Source: an uncultured Candidatus Melainabacteria bacterium
GTDB taxonomy: Bacteria > Cyanobacteriota > Vampirovibrionia > Gastranaerophilales > Gastranaerophilaceae
Direction of reading: 5' to 3'
Length of the DNA: 64,000 nucleotides
NCBI GenBank assembly: GCA_934718085.1
Contig: CAKUZL010000004.1
Location: 101,544-165,543, forward strand
Numbering within the stretch: the first letter of the stretch is position 1; each line of letters opens with the position of its first letter. Shown here in pieces: positions 53,780 through 61,225 of the stretch. The position numbers and the translations under genes are program-made. The notes beneath the pieces are model-generated. The model worked only from the letters and a program-made list of their open reading frames with translations. It had not been told where the DNA came from and made no database searches.

Positions 53780-55147
53780 CTAAATTTTGTTAGTAATCAA
53801 CGCCGCGACATCGTTAAAAATAATAAATATCATAAAGACTATCAACAAATAGAAGAAAAAGTCGGAAATAACCGAAATAACCTTTTCGTTCAAGGGTTTT
53901 CCCGTAATTTTTTCGATAACGAGAAAAACAAAATGACCTCCGTCGAGCGCGGGAATCGGGAGAAAATTGAGGTAAGCAAGGTTCAAACTGATTACCGCCG
54001 TAAGCAAAAGCCCTTTAAAAAGCCCCTGATAGCGAATTATGTCACCGCCGATTTTTGTAATCGCGACAATTCCGTGCATTTCTTCGACGGGAACCTTACC
54101 CGTAAAGATTTTACCCAACCCGTAAAGCATCATATCGGAATTTTTCTTAAGATAAATAAACGAATATTTAAAAATATCCTTAATATTTTTTGTCGAATAC
54201 ATATTTTCCTTTATTCGTTTTTCAATACCCAAAGTACCCGAAGAATCGGGATAAACGGGATTAAGCGCAACCTTCTCGCCGTTTCTTGTCACAACGATAT
54301 TCACGGGATGATAAGTGTCGGACAAAGCCTTCGAAATGTCTTCGAGGGAAATGTCAAACGGCACGATATAAGTCTTCTGACCTACGGTCAAATCACGCAA
54401 GGTTTTTTGAAATTCAGTCAATTCGACCTCAAAGTCGTTAATTTTTTCGAACCCGTAAATTTGATCTTCGGACAAAATCAGAGGATTTTCCGAAGTTCGC
54501 GCGGGTAAGGCAATTTCCGTTCCCGATTTCACAAAAGTTTTATCGTTCAAAAACGGATTAAGACGTTTTAATTCCGCCAAAGTTTCAGAAACTTTTTGAG
54601 GGTTCACAAATCCGTCAAAAGTTTTTCCTGCGGACAAATAACGGGTCAAAACAAGCGGAGAATCACAAATCGTTCCGTTTATCGAATAAATCACGTCTCC
54701 TTTTTGCATGCCCGAATTTTTAACGGATTTAACGGCATCAGGCATGATTTTCGAGACGGAAACCTCGTAAGAGCCGGAGGGCAAGTGTTGCCAGAGTCCC
54801 GCACAAAAAAGGACAAGAACGATTGCGCAAACGAAATTTGCGATAACGCCGGCCGAAATCACGATAATTCTTTGATAAACGGGACGGTTATTAAATCTGT
54901 CGTAAGAATCTTTCGAAACCGTAGAATTTTCGTCGTCATCGGGAAAAGAAACGTATCCGCCCAAAAGAAGAGCATGCACGACAAACTCCGTTTCGCCGAT
55001 TTTTTTGCGAAACAACGTCGGTCCCACGGGCAGTCCGAAGCCGAAGCGGTCGACCTTCATACCGAAAGCTTTTGCGGCAAGAAAATGACCGAGCTCGTGT
55101 ATCATGACAAGAAATCCGATTAAGATTATCATTATTAGAACGTTCAT
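53780..55147 (-). CDS. rseP: Site-2 intramembrane metalloprotease RseP (M50)
   Basis: RseP cuts membrane-bound anti-sigma factors and signal-peptide remnants. The 455-residue protein has the zinc-binding MIHELGHFLAAK in TM1 and PALDGGH near the C-terminus, with PDZ segments in between (KSVKNSGMQKGDVIYSINGT and the stretch around residue 280). The second half of the middle region (about residues 175-270) is longer than the common PDZ pair and has no obvious motif. AGGGGA precedes the ATG. It is divergent from comF, with only 46 bp between the two starts. Confidence 0.93.
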   Translation of the reverse strand: MNVLIMIILIGFLVMIHELGHFLAAKAFGMKVDRFGFGLPVGPTLFRKKIGETEFVVHALLLGGYVSFPDDDENSTVSKDSYDRFNNRPVYQRIIVISAGVIANFVCAIVLVLFCAGLWQHLPSGSYEVSVSKIMPDAVKSVKNSGMQKGDVIYSINGTICDSPLVLTRYLSAGKTFDGFVNPQKVSETLAELKRLNPFLNDKTFVKSGTEIALPARTSENPLILSEDQIYGFEKINDFEVELTEFQKTLRDLTVGQKTYIVPFDISLEDISKALSDTYHPVNIVVTRNGEKVALNPVYPDSSGTLGIEKRIKENMYSTKNIKDIFKYSFIYLKKNSDMMLYGLGKIFTGKVPVEEMHGIVAITKIGGDIIRYQGLFKGLLLTAVISLNLAYLNFLPIPALDGGHFVFLVIEKITGKPLNEKVISVISDFFFYLLIVFMIFIIFNDVAALITNKI

Positions 55148-55180
55148 GAGTTTCCCCTTTTCCGAAATTTTCGATTTGGA

Positions 55181-55186
55181 TATAAT
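55181..55186 (+). promoter_or_regulatory. -10 box of comF, leaderless
   Basis: Perfect TATAAT with 7 bases to ATG 55194. The best -35 candidate (TTTCCG at 55159-55164) is poor. The region is shared with the opposite-facing rseP promoter. Confidence 0.5.
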
Positions 55187-55193
55187 AGATTTT

Positions 55194-55838
55194 ATGATAA
55201 ATATGATAAAAAAACTATTAAGTTACATTTATATAGAAAAATGTTACTTTTGCAATTCAAAAAGGGAACGCGTTCCGTTTTGCACAAAGTGTTTTAACTC
55301 GGCTGAATTATCGTCGCCCGTACAAAAAGCGGTTGTCGGAGGTAAGCCTGTTTTTTCGGCGGGAGAGTATTCGGGAACGATAAAAAAGTTAATAAAAGCC
55401 GTAAAATTTCACAACAAAAAAAATCTCGCCGCTTATCAGGCAAAACTGATGTATAAATATTGGCGGGAAATAAAGCGGAAAAAAGATTTTTACACCGTAG
55501 TTCCGATACCGACGTATTCGCTGAGACAGCGTCACAGGCGATTTAACCACATAAATCTCGTCGCCCGCGAATTCAGCCGACTTGCGGGATACGAATACAA
55601 CGAAACGGCGCTGAAACGAACTCGATACACGGAACCTCTTTATAAAATGACAAAAAGAGAACGCGCAAAAATTTTGAAAGACTGTTTTGCGTTTGAAGGC
55701 GAAATTTCGACTCCGGTACTGATAATCGACGATATTTTTACCACGGGCGCAACATTGAACGAAGCCGTAAAATGCCTCGAAAAGCACGGAATTACCGACA
55801 TTACCTGTTTCACGACCGCCGCGGTTAAAATGAATTAA
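55194..55838 (+). CDS. comF: ComF family phosphoribosyltransferase-like protein
   Basis: A 214-residue ComF/GntX protein. An N-terminal zinc finger (CYFCNSKRERVPFCTKC) is followed by a phosphoribosyltransferase-fold domain with the PRPP loop VLIIDDIFTTGATLNEA (about residues 176-192). ComF in naturally competent bacteria is needed for DNA uptake, interacting with a ComFA helicase, but many ComF-like proteins sit in non-competence settings and no other com gene is here. An in-frame ATG exists at 55104, but the promoter at 55181 shows that 55194 is the start. Its stop shares TTAA with the convergent permease gene. Confidence 0.88.
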   Translation: MINMIKKLLSYIYIEKCYFCNSKRERVPFCTKCFNSAELSSPVQKAVVGGKPVFSAGEYSGTIKKLIKAVKFHNKKNLAAYQAKLMYKYWREIKRKKDFYTVVPIPTYSLRQRHRRFNHINLVAREFSRLAGYEYNETALKRTRYTEPLYKMTKRERAKILKDCFAFEGEISTPVLIIDDIFTTGATLNEAVKCLEKHGITDITCFTTAAVKMN

Positions 55839-56668
55839 CCCTTGACCGCGCCGTCGTTATGACCTTGGACAAAGAATTTTTGCATCGCGAGAAAGAAAAT
55901 GATTATCGGAATAATCGAAATTATCGAACCTGCCGCGATAAACCTTTGATTTGCGCTGAAAACCCCGCAAAGTTCGTTTACACCGACAGGCAGGGTGTAA
56001 AGATTTTTTTGAGAAAGCACGATACTCGGCCAGAGAAATTCGCTCCACGAGCCGATGAACGTAAAAACGGCAAGAAGAGCAACGGTAGGTGCAACCGACG
56101 GCAAAAGCACGTTGAACCAGATTTGAAAAATATTGCATCCGTCCGAAGCAGCCGCCTCTTCGAGTTCTTTCGGAACACCCTTGAACGCCTGCCGCATAAG
56201 AAAAATTCCGAAAGCGTTAACCGCAAACGGTAAAATCAACCCCGCATATCCCGGCACGATACCCGCGGCATCGGTCAGACGAAGTTTCAGGATAATAAGA
56301 TAAACCGGCAGCATTATCGCCTGAAACGGAATCATTATCGTAGCAAGAATAAGATAAAACGCAAACCCTTTGCCTTTAAACTCCATACGTGCAAGCGGAT
56401 ACGCCGCAAGCGCGGACAAAACGACATTCAGAACGACCGTTCCCGCCGCAACGACGAAACTGTTGAGAAAATAAAGCAAAAAAGGAATTTGCTTCCATAC
56501 TCCGATGAAATTTTCAAGCGTAAACGACGTCGGAATAAATTGCGGAGGATAAGAAAAAATATTTTCGGAAGGACCTTTGAGCGCCGTCGAAACAAGCCAC
56601 AAAAACGGAAACAGAGACAATACCGAAAGTAAAATCAAAACCGAATGTATCGCCAATTTTTTCTTCAC
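55835..56668 (-). CDS. Carbohydrate ABC transporter permease (MalG/UgpE type)
   Basis: A 277-residue inner-membrane permease with six predicted helices. The EAA loop, ELEEAAASDGCNIFQIWFNVLLP, docks the ATPase. It starts inside the stop of the partner permease (ATGA). The usual solute-binding protein and MsmK/UgpC-type ATPase genes are not in the window, so they must be encoded elsewhere. The substrate is a sugar or sugar derivative by family, not further resolved. Confidence 0.92.
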   Translation of the reverse strand: MKKKLAIHSVLILLSVLSLFPFLWLVSTALKGPSENIFSYPPQFIPTSFTLENFIGVWKQIPFLLYFLNSFVVAAGTVVLNVVLSALAAYPLARMEFKGKGFAFYLILATIMIPFQAIMLPVYLIILKLRLTDAAGIVPGYAGLILPFAVNAFGIFLMRQAFKGVPKELEEAAASDGCNIFQIWFNVLLPSVAPTVALLAVFTFIGSWSEFLWPSIVLSQKNLYTLPVGVNELCGVFSANQRFIAAGSIISIIPIIIFFLAMQKFFVQGHNDGAVKG

Positions 56669-57537
56669 GGCTCGTACCTCTTTTTTTCAAACACGAAAAT
56701 ATTCAGCAGCGAAAAAATCGAAACAATGACCAGGAGCACGACCGAAGCGGCCGAAGCAAGCGACAAATCGAGATTTTCGAAAGCTTTTTCATAAATATAA
56801 TAAACAACCGTTTCGGACGAATTCAACGGACCGCCGTGAGTCATGACGTAAATTTCGGTAAAAACTTTAAGCGCAGAAATCGAGGACATGGTAACGACAA
56901 AAGCGATTGTCGGCATAAGGTACGGAACGGTGACGTTCAGATGGGTCTGAAGGGCATTTGCGCCGTCGGTTCGGGCGGCGTCGAGCAATTCTCGAGGCAT
57001 GCCCGTCAGCGCGGCAAGGTAAATCATCATGTAATAGCCGATTCCCTTGTAAACCGTGACGAAAGCGACCGAAATCAGGGCGTAATCGGGAGAAGTCAGC
57101 CAATCTTTGCCGGCAACTCCGAAGAGAGAAAGAAACCAATTCAAAATTCCGTTGCCCGCGTAAATTTGTTTGAAAGCTATTGCGACAACGACGATTGAGA
57201 CAATTACGGGAAGGTAGATAAGCAACTTATATAAATTTGCAAATCGGATTTTTTCGGAAAGCAAAACGGCGGGAACTAAGGGTAAAACCGTCAAAATCGG
57301 CACAGCTACGATGAGATACAAGAAAGTATTCAGAAGGACGGAAAAAAATTCTTTTGACTTAGACAAAGAAATATAGTTGTCAAACCCGGCAAACGAAGGG
57401 TTATACAGGTTCGAGGAGTAATCAAAAAAACTGAGCGCGACGGTATAAAAAAACGGAATAAAAAAGAACACGAACAACACGACCGCAGCCGGCAACAAAA
57501 ACAAGTACGGTACGCTTTTTCCGTAAAATTTATACAT
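56665..57537 (-). CDS. Carbohydrate ABC transporter permease (MalF/UgpA type)
   Basis: A 290-residue permease and partner of the downstream MalG-type protein. Six helices and the EAA loop RELLDAARTDGANALQTHLNVTVP are visible. GGGGAG precedes the ATG. A near-consensus promoter sits just upstream, with its -35 overlapping the stop codon of the preceding gene. The pair together would form the membrane channel of one sugar importer. Confidence 0.92.
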   Translation of the reverse strand: MYKFYGKSVPYLFLLPAAVVLFVFFFIPFFYTVALSFFDYSSNLYNPSFAGFDNYISLSKSKEFFSVLLNTFLYLIVAVPILTVLPLVPAVLLSEKIRFANLYKLLIYLPVIVSIVVVAIAFKQIYAGNGILNWFLSLFGVAGKDWLTSPDYALISVAFVTVYKGIGYYMMIYLAALTGMPRELLDAARTDGANALQTHLNVTVPYLMPTIAFVVTMSSISALKVFTEIYVMTHGGPLNSSETVVYYIYEKAFENLDLSLASAASVVLLVIVSIFSLLNIFVFEKKRYEP

Positions 57538-57568
57538 CGTCTCCCCGTAAATTCAAAAATTTAAGGCA

Positions 57569-57597
57569 ATTATAAACCGATTGTTCCAAATAATCAA
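57569..57597 (-). promoter_or_regulatory. Promoter of the sugar permease pair
   Basis: -35 TTGATT (57597-57592), 17-bp spacer, -10 TATAAT (57574-57569). The -35 overlaps the last codon and stop of the upstream TIGR02757 gene. Confidence 0.65.
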
Positions 57598-58352
57598 CTT
57601 ATTTGAGCCGGCAATTTTTCGGGCAAAACGCCTTCGATTCCTGCGCCGAAAAGCGCAAAGTCGTATTTTACGGGGTCTTCGGGGTCAAAATCTTTTAAAC
57701 GGGAAGTTATTTCCGCGGCACTTTTGAAATCGTCGGCATTTCGGGTTAAAAGACCCAACTTACGTGAGGTTCGAGCGACATGAACATCGAGAGGGATTAC
57801 CAGTTCCGATTTCGGAATAAAGTGCCATATTCCTCTGTCTACACAGGATTTTCGGACAAACCAACGAAGCATCATGTTCATACGCTTCATTGCACTGCCG
57901 TTTGCGGGATTAGGGATTAACGAGTAAAATCCGCGAGTTACGTCAAGGGTTACGTTTTTGTAAAAATAATTGCAAACTTCGCACAACATGCCCGAAATCG
58001 AGCCGGTACGCGAATAAGCGAGCGAAAACAGCGACCCGAGAGATTCGTTTTGAGAATAAATATTTTCGAGAATTTTGAGCACCTGAACAAAGTCGACACC
58101 TTTCGAAAATCGATAAGAAAAGTCCGAAAAACGCTCCATGTCGAAGTTTTTGACATCGAGAGGACAAGCAAAAAATTCGTCCAGTTTTTTTAAGAAAAGC
58201 TCACGTTTTCCGTACGCAAAAATCGACGCTATAAAACCCGCAACTTCGATTTGAGGAACCGTTTCGAAGCGATGAATGTAGCGAACCGGATCACTTTGAA
58301 TGAACTCCGGCGTTTCAAACCTTTCAACCAAATTATCGAGCAATTCTTTCAT
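57594..58352 (-). CDS. TIGR02757 (DUF2400) family protein
   Basis: A 252-residue protein with the family's recognisable pattern: DPVRYIHRF, IASIFAYGKRELFLKKLDEF, a middle helical part, MKRMNMMLRWFVRK, and SELVIPLDVHVARTSRKLGLLTR. The fold resembles the helix-hairpin-helix DNA glycosylase class and the LDVHVAR segment is likely to form the hairpin, but no activity is established for this family. The mRNA appears leaderless, from a TTGACT/TATCAT promoter. Confidence 0.85.
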   Translation of the reverse strand: MKELLDNLVERFETPEFIQSDPVRYIHRFETVPQIEVAGFIASIFAYGKRELFLKKLDEFFACPLDVKNFDMERFSDFSYRFSKGVDFVQVLKILENIYSQNESLGSLFSLAYSRTGSISGMLCEVCNYFYKNVTLDVTRGFYSLIPNPANGSAMKRMNMMLRWFVRKSCVDRGIWHFIPKSELVIPLDVHVARTSRKLGLLTRNADDFKSAAEITSRLKDFDPEDPVKYDFALFGAGIEGVLPEKLPAQIS

Positions 58353-58358
58353 GTCGAA

Positions 58359-58387
58359 ATGATAAAATCAAAACGAAAAAAAGTCAA
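58359..58387 (-). promoter_or_regulatory. Leaderless promoter of the TIGR02757 gene
   Basis: -35 TTGACT (58387-58382), 17-bp spacer, -10 TATCAT (58364-58359), then 6 bases to the ATG. The -35 lies in the T-rich tail of the desulfoferrodoxin terminator. Confidence 0.65.
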
Positions 58388-58410
58388 TAAAAAGCGGGCG
58401 TTTCACCCGC
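58386..58410 (-). terminator. Terminator after the desulfoferrodoxin gene
   Basis: GCGGG (58410-58406 on the minus strand), a 7-base loop and CCCGC (58398-58394), followed by TTTTTATT. It is short but GC-rich, with a T-run. Confidence 0.75.
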
Positions 58411-58432
58411 ACAAAGCCACGAAAAGAAAGAC

Positions 58433-58831
58433 TTATTCCGGATACTTTGAGCTCCAGAGCCCGTGAATGTTGCAATAATCCCTGACCGTAAATTCTTCGC
58501 ATTTACAGCATTTCAGGTCGAGTTCGGGTGCATCGCCGGGATTGAGATATTTGCGTTTCAAATACTTTTGGTCGGGAGACATTGCCTCGATAAACGTTAT
58601 ATAATGGTCTTTTTCCATCGGATGCGGCACCGAACCGATTCTGATAATTTTCTTCTCGCCCTCGATAACAACGACGGGAACATGCTTTTCCGAATACATA
58701 TCGTCGGACGTTTGTTCGACCAAAAGCTCCATAGGTTCGCCGCAACAGTAGAGCTCGCCGGACTCGGGGTTGATTACTTCGACAATGTTGCCGCAAATGT
58801 TGCATTTGTAAAGTTCGTTTAATTCCGTCAT
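58433..58831 (-). CDS. dfx: Desulfoferrodoxin (superoxide reductase, two-iron type)
   Basis: It reduces superoxide to hydrogen peroxide without making oxygen, typical of anaerobes. The 132-residue protein has both iron centres: centre I, the N-terminal desulforedoxin domain with YKCNICGN and YCCGEPM cysteines; and centre II, with ligands in SEKHVPVV, PHPMEKDHYITF and the C-terminal CNIHGLW. The RBS (AAAGGA) is followed by ATG 58831 and lies inside a long hairpin (see 58836-58886), so translation may be controlled. Confidence 0.95.
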   Translation of the reverse strand: MTELNELYKCNICGNIVEVINPESGELYCCGEPMELLVEQTSDDMYSEKHVPVVVIEGEKKIIRIGSVPHPMEKDHYITFIEAMSPDQKYLKRKYLNPGDAPELDLKCCKCEEFTVRDYCNIHGLWSSKYPE

Positions 58832-58835
58832 AACA

Positions 58836-58886
58836 AAATCCTTTCTTTAACTTACAGGTAAAAAGTAACGAATAAAGAAAGGATTT
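58836..58886 (-). promoter_or_regulatory. RBS-burying hairpin in the desulfoferrodoxin leader
   Basis: Arms 58886-58873 and 58849-58836 form a perfect 14-bp stem (AAATCCTTTCTTTA pairs with TAAAGAAAGGATTT) around a 23-base loop. The downstream arm contains the AAAGGA ribosome binding site and ends 5 bases before the ATG. Confidence 0.6.
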
Positions 58887-58917
58887 AAAATTACCGATAT
58901 GTCTTAATCGAAAATAT

Positions 58918-60267
58918 TTACATTTTTTCGACAAGCTGTATAATGCCGTTTTCAAAACGTTTCACGTCATTTTGCGAATATTTGAAGTTTTGTATCAATA
59001 TTGCAACTGAATAAAGTTTTCCGTCGGAAGCCTTGACAAATCCCGCAATGGAGCTGATGTTCGAAAGCGTTCCCGTTTTAAGTCTCACACTGCCTCGAAG
59101 GTCGAGAAGCCTGTTCGACAGGGTACCTTCGCCGGGTTGAGCGAAATTGTTTTGGAATGTTTCGAAATTCGGAGCCGTTCCGATAACGTTAAGCGCATCG
59201 GTAATAAAATCGGCGGTTACAAGGTTATTTCGGGAAACTCCGCTTCCGTCGACGATTATAAGATTTGACGTATCAAGATTTTTTCTCGACCAGTAGGAAT
59301 AAAACATTTTGAGTGAATTTGCGATGCAGCCTCGGTCGTTTGCAAAATCACCGCCCGCAACTTTAAAAACGATTTCGGCGTTTTTGTTGTCGCTGTCCTT
59401 CAAAATCGACGGGACAATCGAAGACAAATCGTGCGAAATCGAAGCAATTTCGGTTGCGGAAGAGGGAGTTTTGCCTGATATAAAACAGGGATTTACAAGT
59501 TTTATGCCTGCACGCGAGAAAACATCGGCAAGTTTTGCCCTAAAGAAATTGTCGAGATTGTTTACGGGAACTTTTACCGTTTCGGACGCGTCAACGTTGC
59601 CCTTAAGAACCACGATATCGGGAGAAATCCAATCTTTGCGGTCAGCGTAGATTTTGTCCGTATTTCCGGGAGTTACGAGGTTGATGACGGGAAATTTGTA
59701 CGCGCCCGTTGTTTTTGCCGTAATCGAATCACCGTTTTTGACGACATCGATTTCGGCAAGGTTTCCGTCAATGTTGAACGCTCCGAACTTTGGCATGAAA
59801 GTGTTTACAGAATCGTCACTCATCCAGCCGATACCCCAATTTGAGTCGTCGACAATCGAGCTGTCGAGATAAACATTGTTAAATTCTTTAAAGCCTTTCA
59901 TTTTCATTGTTTTGACGGCGGATTTCAGGTCTGTTGTCGTCAAAAGCGGGTCGGCGCCTGCTTTTATGTAAAGATTTTTATTCTTATCGACGGCAAAAAT
60001 CGTTTTAAATTCGTAGTTTTCGCCCAAAATATCGACCGAAGGAACCACCGTCAGAATTTTTTGAACCGACGCAGGGTGGAGCAGTTTCGAATCGTTGTAC
60101 GAAAAGATTTTGTTGCCTGTTTTGACTTCTTTTACGGACACCGCGACGACGGACGTTTTATCGAGCGGGGAAGATTTTATGTAATTTTCGAGCTCGTTGT
60201 TTGCAAAAGCGGGAACAGCCGCGAAGAAGAGCAAAATCAGCGATAAAGTTTTTAAAAATTTATTCAT
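58918..60267 (-). CDS. dacB: D-alanyl-D-alanine carboxypeptidase/endopeptidase (PBP4 type)
   Basis: A 449-residue periplasmic class C low-molecular-weight penicillin-binding protein that trims or cuts peptidoglycan cross-links. It has a signal peptide (ILLFFAAVPAFA), the SxxK motif PASVQK (near residue 68), the SxN-type motif VDGSGVSRNNLV, and the KTG motif RLKTGTLSN. The long insertion between the first two motifs is typical of PBP4. Its ATG overlaps the stop of the nitrilase gene by one base (TAATG), with GGAGG inside that gene's end, so the two are coupled. Confidence 0.95.
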   Translation of the reverse strand: MNKFLKTLSLILLFFAAVPAFANNELENYIKSSPLDKTSVVAVSVKEVKTGNKIFSYNDSKLLHPASVQKILTVVPSVDILGENYEFKTIFAVDKNKNLYIKAGADPLLTTTDLKSAVKTMKMKGFKEFNNVYLDSSIVDDSNWGIGWMSDDSVNTFMPKFGAFNIDGNLAEIDVVKNGDSITAKTTGAYKFPVINLVTPGNTDKIYADRKDWISPDIVVLKGNVDASETVKVPVNNLDNFFRAKLADVFSRAGIKLVNPCFISGKTPSSATEIASISHDLSSIVPSILKDSDNKNAEIVFKVAGGDFANDRGCIANSLKMFYSYWSRKNLDTSNLIIVDGSGVSRNNLVTADFITDALNVIGTAPNFETFQNNFAQPGEGTLSNRLLDLRGSVRLKTGTLSNISSIAGFVKASDGKLYSVAILIQNFKYSQNDVKRFENGIIQLVEKM

Positions 60268-61067
60268 TATACCTCCGTAACGATATATTGCGAATGCGTA
60301 TCTTCAAGGGTTTTGACTGTTTTACGCAAATTTTTCGAATCGTTCAAATCTATTTTAACATGAAAAGCCGTTTCTTCGGTACCCGCGGAAGCAACAATAT
60401 TTCCGAGAGGGTCGATGACGGCGGAATTACCCATATTTACGGCATCTCCTTTTATTTTTCCGGTTTGAGAAACTTCGACGAAAAATATTTGATTTTCCAT
60501 TGCCCTGGCTGCGGAAAGCGTTTGCAGCTGATATTTTTTTCGAATTGACCATGCCGCAACATTTACGAGAATGTCCGCGCCCGCGAACGTATAATTTCTG
60601 AAAAGTTCGGGGAAACGAACGTCGTAGCAGACGGAAAGCCCTATTTTTCCGATATCGGAGGAAACCAAAACGGGAGAGTTTCCGCAGGAACAATTTTGAC
60701 CTTCGGTGTCACCCAGATAGGAATACAGGTGCATTTTGTCGTAAAGTGCAATAAGATTGCCGTTACGGTCGAAAAACGGACATGAGTTTTTGAGCGAACC
60801 GTCGCTGCATTTTCTGACAAAGGAACCTCCGACAACGTTTGAACGGTGTTTTTTCGCCAAATTCGAGAGAAAATTCAAAATCGAAGAATTTTCGACGGAT
60901 TCGGCAACACGCGAATAATTTTCGCAATCCCAGCCGGTTGCAAACAATTCCGGTAAAACGATTAAGTCGGTTCCGTCGATATCCTTGAGGAGGAAATCGA
61001 CATTTTCGAAATTTTTGATTTTATTTTCGAGAGCGGCATGGTTTTGAACAACTGTAATATCAATCAA
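60267..61067 (-). CDS. Carbon-nitrogen hydrolase (nitrilase superfamily, omega-amidase-like)
   Basis: A 266-residue enzyme with the Glu-Lys-Cys catalytic triad: E in LPELFATGWD, K in LYDKMHLYSY, and C in LSVCYDVRFPELFRNY. AMENQIFFVEVSQTG is the conserved post-catalytic segment. Close relatives act as omega-amidases on alpha-ketoglutaramate or deaminated glutathione, or on other short amides; the substrate here is not fixed. The start is TTG 61067, with GGAGG 10 bases before it. It forms a coupled pair with dacB. Confidence 0.9.
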   Translation of the reverse strand: MIDITVVQNHAALENKIKNFENVDFLLKDIDGTDLIVLPELFATGWDCENYSRVAESVENSSILNFLSNLAKKHRSNVVGGSFVRKCSDGSLKNSCPFFDRNGNLIALYDKMHLYSYLGDTEGQNCSCGNSPVLVSSDIGKIGLSVCYDVRFPELFRNYTFAGADILVNVAAWSIRKKYQLQTLSAARAMENQIFFVEVSQTGKIKGDAVNMGNSAVIDPLGNIVASAGTEETAFHVKIDLNDSKNLRKTVKTLEDTHSQYIVTEV

Positions 61068-61225
61068 AGCGGCAAATCCTCCGAGTTAAATATAAGAATA
61101 TTGTAGCGTTTAAAGGGAAAAAAGATATAAAACGTTAAGATTGTTAAGCGCAAGTGTCGACAAATTAATTTGTTTATGCGAAAATTTGAGAGTAAAAATA
61201 AAAATTAAGAAAAGGAACAGTAAAA

